From NCBI GenBank assembly GCA_000416275.1, contig ASZJ01000081.1, positions 1-49,157 on the forward strand: a stretch of 49,157 bases of DNA, in the 5' to 3' direction. A model generated the notes under the pieces. That model made no database searches. It saw nothing but the letters and a program-made list of their open reading frames with translations, and was not told where the DNA came from. The position numbers were made by a program, and so were the translations under genes. Each line of letters starts with the position of its first letter. The first letter of the stretch is position 1. Positions 43,266 through 49,157 of this stretch are shown here, piece by piece. Origin of the DNA: Osedax symbiont Rs1 (GTDB lineage: Bacteria; Pseudomonadota; Gammaproteobacteria; Pseudomonadales; Balneatricaceae).

Positions 43266-43988
43266 ATGATTGGCATGATACCGCGATCTAAACAGAGCGG
43301 GCAGGCGATGGTCGAGATGGTGATCATCTCTTTCGTGACCTTGCTATTGCTGTTCGGCATTATACAATTTGCGTTATTATATAATGCAAAAACCATTCTT
43401 AACTACGCGACTTATGAAGCGGCGCGGATCGGGGCTTTGAACTACTCCCACCCCGAATCAATGCGCCTTGCCCTGGCGCAAAAATTGGCGATATTAGAAC
43501 CGGTCAGTAGCTTGGAGACAGAGAGTGATTACGAGAAACTCATCAACCAGCGAGAGCATTTTTTAGGCACTTTTGATTCGGTGGCTTGTATTAAACGCTT
43601 GAATCCCCCCAACGATGCTGGTGGCCATTGGAATGAGCTGCATAAAACCCCACAGAGCCAGCGCGGGATTGCCAATGACCACCTACTGTATCGTGATCCC
43701 GTGGCAAAAGGCGCGGCAGTACAGTCAATTCAAGATGCTAATCTTTTAAAAATATCGGTGACCTACTGTGCAAAAATGATGGTGCCCATTGTCTCGCAAG
43801 TCGTTAAAAAATTTATGTTAAGTGGTGCCCATAATTTAGCGCTGTTTAATAAGCAGTGCTATCAGGCGAACAGATTTCCGATGGTTGCACATGCGATGAT
43901 GCGCATGCAAACCCCGGTGGGTAAATACGGTTATAAAAATTCAGATTGCGAGAATATAACTAGTCTATCAAGCCAGTTAGGTGGATAG
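43266..43988 (+). CDS. TadE-type pseudopilin
   Basis: A 240-residue protein whose N-terminus is a typical TadE segment: QSGQAMVEMVIISFVTLLLLFGIIQFALLY (split at VTLLL), with Glu after the cleavage region, followed by NYATYEAARIGAL. The periplasmic C-terminal region has several Cys (CIKRL, TYCAKM, CYQAN, DCENI), possibly forming disulfides. Start codons at 43266 and 43275 are both possible. The end overlaps the PP2C start by 8 nt. Confidence 0.83.
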   Translation: MIGMIPRSKQSGQAMVEMVIISFVTLLLLFGIIQFALLYNAKTILNYATYEAARIGALNYSHPESMRLALAQKLAILEPVSSLETESDYEKLINQREHFLGTFDSVACIKRLNPPNDAGGHWNELHKTPQSQRGIANDHLLYRDPVAKGAAVQSIQDANLLKISVTYCAKMMVPIVSQVVKKFMLSGAHNLALFNKQCYQANRFPMVAHAMMRMQTPVGKYGYKNSDCENITSLSSQLGG

Positions 43989-44787
43989 GGGAGTGTTACA
44001 ACGTCTGAATAATGGCAGTGCTGAATTTGCCAGTAGTACCGATATCGGCATCAAATATCTGATAAACCAAGACTGTTTAGCCTTTGATCAAGCGGTGCCC
44101 TGTTTTGTGTTGGCCGATGGCGTGGGCGGCCATCAAGCCGGAGAAATTGCCAGTCAATTTGTGGTTGATAAATTACTGCGAGCACAGCGCAGTTTAGCGG
44201 CAAAAAAGCTGCCAGCTTGCAGTTTAGCAGCCAGCTTGCAGTCGCTATTGTTCGAGACTAATCAACAGTTGATTACCTTGGCAGACAGTAGAGGGATTAA
44301 AACCGGTACGACAGTAGTGACCGGTCTTATTCGAGATGACCTATTGCACTATATGCATGTCGGTGACTCGCGGTTATATTTACTGCGCAATAATTTGCTG
44401 TCACAATTAACCAAAGACGATACCTTAAAACAGCAAGTGCAAGATCTAGCACAGCTATCAGGGGCGATCATCACACTGCAAGTTCCCGCTAATATAGTCA
44501 CTCAAGCACTGGGATTAACAGCCGAGTTAGATATCCACTACGGCCAAGTATTGCTCCAGCAGGGTGATCAATTACTCTGCTCTAGCGATGGCTTGCACGA
44601 TGTGGTGAGTCTCGAAACGCTACAGCAAACCATGGTCAATGCCGTTGATTTGCAGCAGTGCGCCAATACGCTGCTAAAAATTGCACTGAAAAACCACTCG
44701 TATGACAATATTAGCGTGCTGCTGATGAAGTATTCGCCGCCGCTTTTTACAGCGATGATTAATCGCGTCAAAAAACAGTTTCGCTAA
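43981..44787 (+). CDS. PP2C-type Ser/Thr protein phosphatase
   Basis: A cytoplasmic metal-dependent phosphatase of 268 residues that would reverse Ser/Thr phosphorylation. All core motifs are present: NQDCLAF, LADGVGGHQAGE (metal ligands D and G-G-E), GTTVVTGL, HVGDSRLYLLR, LTKDDTL, CSSDGLHDVV and the final YDNISVLLM. It is the last gene of the tad locus and overlaps tadE, so it is a built-in member. The likely counterpart is the Ser/Thr kinase at 27934-29280. The start is GTG at 43981; a later GTG at 43993 sits too close to AGGGGA to be used easily. Confidence 0.93.
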   Translation: MDRGVLQRLNNGSAEFASSTDIGIKYLINQDCLAFDQAVPCFVLADGVGGHQAGEIASQFVVDKLLRAQRSLAAKKLPACSLAASLQSLLFETNQQLITLADSRGIKTGTTVVTGLIRDDLLHYMHVGDSRLYLLRNNLLSQLTKDDTLKQQVQDLAQLSGAIITLQVPANIVTQALGLTAELDIHYGQVLLQQGDQLLCSSDGLHDVVSLETLQQTMVNAVDLQQCANTLLKIALKNHSYDNISVLLMKYSPPLFTAMINRVKKQFR

Positions 44788-44934
44788 AATTATCAGTATT
44801 TAGCTGTGGCAAAGATCGCGGTTGTGTATTGTGTTGTTATCGGCGAAAATAGGCGCATTAAATATGCCTCGTTCCCGGTTCAGTATTTTGCTGGCCTCCC
44901 TTAGGCATTCGACCTCAATTTAGAAGATATTATC

Positions 44935-46521
44935 ATGTCAAATACTGCTACTGCGCTGCAAGTATCTAAACGCAGAACCTTCGCTATTATCTCGCACCCA
45001 GATGCCGGTAAAACCACCATTACTGAAAAATTATTATTACTGGGAAATTTAATCCAAAAAGCTGGCACCGTCAAAGGCAAGAAAAGCGACCGACATGCAA
45101 CCTCTGACTGGATGACCATGGAAAAAGAGCGCGGGATTTCAATCACCTCGTCAGTGATGCAATTTTATTGGAATGACAAAGTAGTCAACTTGCTGGACAC
45201 CCCAGGCCATGAAGATTTCTCCGAAGATACCTATCGTACCTTGACCGCGGTTGACAGTGCACTAATGGTGGTTGATGGCGCTAAAGGGGTGGAGGCGCGC
45301 ACCATCAAATTGATGGATGTCTGTCGTTTAAGAGATACGCCGATTTTTTCTTTCGTCAATAAAATGGATCGAGACATACGCGACCCGATCGATTTATTGG
45401 ATGAAATAGAAAGTGTCTTGAAAATAGCGGCGGCGCCGATTAACTGGCCGATTGGTATGAGCAATTTTTTCAAGGGAGTCTACCATTTAGCCAACGATGA
45501 AATTCATGTCTATCAACCCGGCAAAGGCGCGGTTTTAACTGAAGATGTCAGAATTAAAGGCTTAGCGTCGGCTGAGGCGAAAGCGCTGCTAGGCGATCTC
45601 TACGCTGATTTTGTAGATGAGATTGAACTAGTAAAAGGTGCGACCAACGAATTCGATCGCGATTTGTTTTTAGCCGGAGAGCTAACTCCAGTATTTTTCG
45701 GTACAGCGCTCGGTAATTTTGGGGTCAAAGAGATGCTAGACGGTTACACTGAATTTGCGCCTCAGCCCATACCGCGCAGTGCCGTTAGTCGGATTGTCGA
45801 GGCCGATGAAAGCAAGTTTTCCGGGTTTATCTTTAAAATCCAAGCCAATATGGATCCCAAGCATCGAGACCGTATCGCTTTTATGCGCATTTGCTCAGGT
45901 AGCTATACCAGGGGCATGAAGATGCGTCACTGCCGGATTAAGAAAGATGTTAAAATCGCCGATGCGGTTACATTTTTGGCCGGTGATCGTGAAAGTGTAG
46001 AGCAGGCGTGGTCCGGGGATATCATTGGGCTGCACAACCATGGCACCATTCAAATTGGCGATACCTTCAGCGAGGGCGAAGAGCTTAAATTTACCGGCAT
46101 CCCACACTTCGCACCAGAGCTGTTTAAACGGGTGCGTTCGGTTGATCCGCTCAAGGCAAAACAGCTTCGCAAAGGTTTGCAACAACTGGCGGAAGAAGGC
46201 GCTGTGCAACTTTTCATGCCGAAGAAAAATAATGACTTAATTTTAGGGGCGGTCGGTGTCTTGCAGTTTGAAGTGGTTATGTTCCGACTTAAAGACGAGT
46301 ACAAAGTCGATTGCTTGTATGAGACAGTCGGTGTGCAAACTGCTCGTTGGGTCGAATGTGAAGATCTTAAAATGTTGGAAGAGCTAAATAGAAAGGCCAA
46401 TGATAATTTAGCTATCGATGGCGGTGGGTTACTGACTTATCTCGCGCCTACCAGAGTTAATTTGAGCTTAACTGAAGAGCGCTGGCCAGACGTGCAATTT
46501 AGAGCGACTCGCGAACATTAA
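44935..46521 (+). CDS. prfC: Peptide chain release factor 3
   Basis: RF3 is the GTPase that removes RF1/RF2 from the ribosome after termination. It has 528 residues, as in E. coli (529). GTPase motifs are [16 protein letters not shown] (G1), [15 protein letters not shown] (G3) and FVNKMDRD (G4). The C-terminal half includes the RF3-specific [19 protein letters not shown] and [13 protein letters not shown]. It is a single gene: 147 bp without a clear terminator separate it from the tad locus, and no terminator is seen after it. Confidence 0.98.
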   Translation: MSNTATALQVSKRRTFAIISHPDAGKTTITEKLLLLGNLIQKAGTVKGKKSDRHATSDWMTMEKERGISITSSVMQFYWNDKVVNLLDTPGHEDFSEDTYRTLTAVDSALMVVDGAKGVEARTIKLMDVCRLRDTPIFSFVNKMDRDIRDPIDLLDEIESVLKIAAAPINWPIGMSNFFKGVYHLANDEIHVYQPGKGAVLTEDVRIKGLASAEAKALLGDLYADFVDEIELVKGATNEFDRDLFLAGELTPVFFGTALGNFGVKEMLDGYTEFAPQPIPRSAVSRIVEADESKFSGFIFKIQANMDPKHRDRIAFMRICSGSYTRGMKMRHCRIKKDVKIADAVTFLAGDRESVEQAWSGDIIGLHNHGTIQIGDTFSEGEELKFTGIPHFAPELFKRVRSVDPLKAKQLRKGLQQLAEEGAVQLFMPKKNNDLILGAVGVLQFEVVMFRLKDEYKVDCLYETVGVQTARWVECEDLKMLEELNRKANDNLAIDGGGLLTYLAPTRVNLSLTEERWPDVQFRATREH

Positions 46522-46625
46522 TGCTGGCGAGTTTCATAACTGTACAGCGGCTAGATAAAGTGAGTAGGTTTGCAACTAGAAACAGGGCCCTAGCGAGGGG
46601 CATCTGTCATCTAGATGGGAACAGC

Positions 46626-47669
46626 TTAGTTCGCCGGCTGAAATTGTTCAGCTGCATGGATTCGCTCATTGATATCTGGGTGAGTCGACAAATAGCGAAA
46701 AATGCTCTTATTATCGGTGTCGTGCTCTTCTGATGAGCCGTCTATAGGCTGTACAAAGCTTTGCATTGCCTCAGCAAAAGCCTGCGGGGGCTTACCTAAC
46801 TTGACTAAATTGTTAAGCGCAAACTGATCCGCTTCACTTTCCATCTCCCTGGAGAATGCATTTTGTAGCAGTGTTGATCCTGTGCCAATCAGCACCTCGC
46901 CGAAACCCTCCAAATCACCAAAAATTACAGCAATAGCGACCGAGCTACTAACCGATTGAGCGACCATGCGCAGGCTGTGTTGATGCTCTACATGACCTAT
47001 CTCATGTAATAGGATAGCCAGTACAGCATTAGGTTTGTCTTTGAGTAATATCAGTAGTTGGTCAGTGATAACTACAGTGCCATTGGGCAGGGCAAATGCA
47101 TTGGCGCCAAAATAGTCACTTTTAAAAACATGTAATTGAAACTTCTTTCGAGATAAACCTAACTCATCCAACGCCTGTTGCCATTGAGTAATAGTTTGCT
47201 CGCGCAGTGGCGTGTCCAATTCGCTAGGTTCAAGGATAGTTTTTTGTAACGCATAAAAAGTTTGTCGGCCCATTTGTTCTGCGACGCTGTCGGGTAGGTA
47301 CTTAACACTCCCAGCGGCAAGCTTGGGTAGTGCGATAGCGATACTAAACCAGAGTAGCAACGGCACTAGAAAAATTGCACTAAAGATCAGTTTTTTATTC
47401 TTTTCCAGTGCTTCGGCGGACAGCGCTCCAGAGCCCAGCTGTAATCTATGCTGAGTATTACCGATCACAAATTTACCGCCATCTGTAAAACTTAGCTCTT
47501 GGGCAACACCGGGAATAGCGCTGGATACAGAGACTAACGAGAGATTAGTGGCCAGTATGCACTGCTGCTGATAATAGAGATTGAGGGTATCGCCATTGAC
47601 GCGAACTTCCGCTGACTCAGCTTGGCTATTAGCGGGGAAATAGTATGTTCCAGTAAATAGTTGCTGCAT
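46626..47669 (-). CDS. M48-family membrane metallopeptidase
   Basis: A 347-residue protein. The N-terminal ~85 residues form a small beta domain (YYFPANSQAESAEVRVNGDTL, split at QAESA). One membrane helix (about 93-115) precedes the peptidase domain, with the zinc motif HEIGHVEHQHS and the third ligand region SREMESEADQFAL. The fold places it with BepA/HtpX-like peptidases (M48), probably facing the periplasm. ATG 47669 is preferred to an adjacent GTG at 47672, with AGAGA 8 nt upstream. It lies downstream of the YjgN/DUF898 gene, a recurring pair, though a terminator stands between them. Confidence 0.9.
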   Translation of the reverse strand: MQQLFTGTYYFPANSQAESAEVRVNGDTLNLYYQQQCILATNLSLVSVSSAIPGVAQELSFTDGGKFVIGNTQHRLQLGSGALSAEALEKNKKLIFSAIFLVPLLLWFSIAIALPKLAAGSVKYLPDSVAEQMGRQTFYALQKTILEPSELDTPLREQTITQWQQALDELGLSRKKFQLHVFKSDYFGANAFALPNGTVVITDQLLILLKDKPNAVLAILLHEIGHVEHQHSLRMVAQSVSSSVAIAVIFGDLEGFGEVLIGTGSTLLQNAFSREMESEADQFALNNLVKLGKPPQAFAEAMQSFVQPIDGSSEEHDTDNKSIFRYLSTHPDINERIHAAEQFQPAN

Positions 47670-47696
47670 CACTAATCTCTGTTAAGTGGCTAAAAA

Positions 47697-47733
47697 TAAG
47701 CCGAAGCTAATTTATCTGCCTAGCTTCGGCTTA
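47697..47733 (-). terminator. Rho-independent terminator between the YjgN-like and M48 genes
   Basis: TAAGCCGAAGCTA (47697-47709) and TAGCTTCGGCTTA (47721-47733) are a perfect 13-bp inverted repeat with an 11-nt loop. On the minus strand the stem runs into TTATTTTTA. It would stop transcription from the upstream DUF898 gene before the M48 gene, so the two are probably not one simple operon. Confidence 0.85.
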
Positions 47734-47832
47734 GTTTAATCTGAATCGGTAGCTTCTGGCTGGAGCAACAATTTATGCTTAACAGCGGATGAAAGTTAAT
47801 GATTTAGATTTAAGTTATAAAAAATCGGGGAG

Positions 47833-47883
47833 CTGAATAAGCCCGCACCCTCCGCAGAATCTGGGCGCGTGTGGCCTATTCAG
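47833..47883. repeat. Long imperfect hairpin after the DUF898 gene
   Basis: CTGAATAAGCC (47833-47843) pairs with GGCCTATTCAG (47873-47883) at 10 of 11 positions, and an inner CGCAC...GTGTG extends the stem. It begins 8 bp beyond the DUF898 stop codon on its 3' side. It may protect the mRNA end or act with the terminator at 47697-47733. Confidence 0.45.
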
Positions 47884-47890
47884 AGCTTGC

Positions 47891-48955
47891 TTAGAAAGCT
47901 GACACGCCGACATCAAAAACATCAGCGGCTTCATCACCAAATGCAGATTTCTGTTCACCCATAGTATCTACTACACTGTCGGCATTTTCATGTAGTTTAA
48001 CTTGAGTGCAACTAGCTGCATATCTGCTACTGCGGATTGCCGTCCAAGGGTAAGCTAAGCCCAAAGTGAAAACGATAGCCAATAAATTGGTTAAGACTAA
48101 CGTTGCGTAGGGGACTAGTGTCATCGTCGAGCGGAATTTAGCCAAGTTTTCGAATTCAGTATTATTGAACATATGATTGCGAATCTTAACGGTATAGACC
48201 GCATTGATCAGGCTCATTAAGATAAAATAACTGGCGAATAATAACACGCCAGTGATTCCAGAGATGGCAGAAAGAGCTGTCATGCTAGCAATTCCAGTGG
48301 CTAAAAATATAATCGCTGCAATAGCGCCGACCCCGACAATAGTCACCAAGATAGAATATAACACGGCGAGGTAATATTCTTTGGTCTCAATAAAAGTCGT
48401 TAACTGCTGGTCACCATAACTAGTATTTGACAGCACATACTGGTTCATCTTTTTTACCACCCATGGCATGGCTAAATAAGCGGTTAGCACCCCGAGAATG
48501 GGTAGTAAAATGAAAGTGATGAATGCTTGCCCGTAAGTGCCATGAAAATCAAATCTGACATTTCGATAGCTGGTCATACGGTTGCTAAAGCGTAGGCTTT
48601 GAATGATCAGCCAAGGAGTTAAAAACAACAGAACTATAGCCAAGCCTATCCCTGCAAGAGGATAAAAATTAGCGATGATTGAATAGACGACAAAAAAAGC
48701 AATGGCTAAAAGTCGGCCTTTTAGGATTTGTAGTGGTTTGGCTAAATACGAAAAAGCATGCCCATCTATTTTAGTGTTGCCATAGAAGTAACTCTTAGTA
48801 CGTACAGTAGCCCAGGCAGAGTAAATGCCTAAAGTAATAATGCTTAATAAAATGTTTACAATCCAAATACCAAAAAATTCACCGGACTTACCAGAAAATT
48901 CAATAGTAGTTACCTTTTCTTGATTGCTTTGATTTGATGCTTGATTAACATCCAT
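47891..48955 (-). CDS. YjgN/DUF898 family membrane protein
   Basis: A 354-residue inner-membrane protein, function unknown. It fits the YjgN family: an N-terminal FSGKSGEFFGIWIVNILLSIITLGIYSAWATVRTKSYFYGNT (given as FSGKSGEFFGIWIVNIL, LGIYSAWATVRTKSYFYG), a repeat of this pattern in the C-terminal half (FTLGLAYPWTAIRSSRY), and about eight helices. The pattern LGIYSAWA / LGLAYPWTAIR is the usual internal duplication. The N- and C-terminal tails are hydrophilic. AAGG lies about 10 nt before the ATG. It is upstream of the M48 gene and 155 bp from a MITE copy. Confidence 0.87.
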   Translation of the reverse strand: MDVNQASNQSNQEKVTTIEFSGKSGEFFGIWIVNILLSIITLGIYSAWATVRTKSYFYGNTKIDGHAFSYLAKPLQILKGRLLAIAFFVVYSIIANFYPLAGIGLAIVLLFLTPWLIIQSLRFSNRMTSYRNVRFDFHGTYGQAFITFILLPILGVLTAYLAMPWVVKKMNQYVLSNTSYGDQQLTTFIETKEYYLAVLYSILVTIVGVGAIAAIIFLATGIASMTALSAISGITGVLLFASYFILMSLINAVYTVKIRNHMFNNTEFENLAKFRSTMTLVPYATLVLTNLLAIVFTLGLAYPWTAIRSSRYAASCTQVKLHENADSVVDTMGEQKSAFGDEAADVFDVGVSAF

Positions 48956-49110
48956 CCAATGGTTTCCTTTTAATTAGTTATTTTTGCAGTGCGTATTATA
49001 CTGGAGCAGTACTATAGTTAAATAAGAAAAGATCTCATTCGTATGAATGTTGGAATTAATCGTTGTTTATTACTCTGTAGGTTAAATAATCTTTAAAATT
49101 GTTACTTATA

Positions 49111-49157
49111 CTTGGATCCGTGACTTCAAAGTGAATACAGAGTGTAAGATATTGGTT
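49111..49157. mobile_element. MITE copy, left end only (runs off the window)
   Basis: From base 49116 the sequence ATCCGTGACTTCAAAGTG and onward to the window end is identical for 42 bp to the left part of the full copy at 24713-24921. The outermost bases differ (CTTGG for CCTGA), so this end has decayed or is a variant. The rest lies beyond the window. Confidence 0.85.

Noticed and set aside
47740-47760. CTGAATCGGTAGCTTCTGG resembles a MITE end.
   Set aside because: The match to CCTGAATCCGTGACTTCA is confined to the first 7-8 bases and there is no partner or target duplication.

Overview
The window is a chromosomal segment of a gammaproteobacterium, probably marine or aquatic and Pseudomonas/Cellvibrio-like. 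The evidence is the gene content (recN-grpE-dnaK-dnaJ, miaB-phoH-ybeY-corC-lnt, epmB/efp/epmA, holD-rimI, prfC), a moderate GC content, and two sigma32-type promoters and a LexA-type box close to textbook form. No tRNA, rRNA or CRISPR array was seen. The species cannot be named from the sequence alone.

Layout. (1) 1-9000: 3' end of tuf, convergent recN, the grpE-dnaK-dnaJ chaperone block, cysE, dapB and a DUF3461 gene. (2) 9000-11700: a CoA-type Nudix hydrolase, a lone PilU-type retraction ATPase and a SMI1/KNR4-like gene. (3) 11700-17200, minus strand: miaB, then phoH-ybeY-corC-lnt. (4) 17500-24500: a DUF1820 gene, a small lipoprotein, the EF-P gene with its lysylation genes epmB and epmA, a PatB-type C-S lyase, an enlarged holD-like gene, and rimI. 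(5) 24472-25357: a CbiM-like ECF transporter permease gene broken by a 209-bp MITE. (6) 25475-30172: a signalling block with a NarL-type response regulator, a hybrid histidine kinase, a soluble Ser/Thr kinase and a c-heme-motif HAMP sensor. (7) 30496-44787: a 14-kb plus-strand tad (Flp pilus) locus. (8) 44935-49157: prfC, an M48 peptidase gene, a YjgN/DUF898 membrane protein gene, and the start of another MITE copy.

The most interesting region is 25.4-44.8 kb. A Ser/Thr protein kinase and a membrane c-type-heme sensor that lacks an output domain lie 10 nt apart, directly upstream of and divergent from the tad locus. The tad motor ATPase CpaF carries an N-terminal FHA-like domain, and the last tad gene is a complete PP2C phosphatase. 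The set (kinase, FHA-fused motor, phosphatase) resembles in logic the threonine-phosphorylation switch of type VI secretion (PpkA/Fha/PppA), here tied to a Tad pilus. The FHA domain has lost several canonical phosphothreonine-contact residues, so direct phospho-recognition is uncertain. The CpaB protein of this locus is about twice the usual length because of a region with five 32-residue repeats (96 bp each, exactly contiguous) preceded by five 8-residue repeats. No prepilin peptidase or TadZ/CpaE gene is in the locus.

A small non-coding mobile element family (ends CCTGAATCCGTGACTTCA, 5-bp target duplications) occurs in full at 24713-24921, as a 69-bp deletion form at 35445-35513, as a partial copy running off the window at 49111, and as a single end at 27915-27932. 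Removing the 24713 copy with one target duplication restores the permease reading frame exactly.
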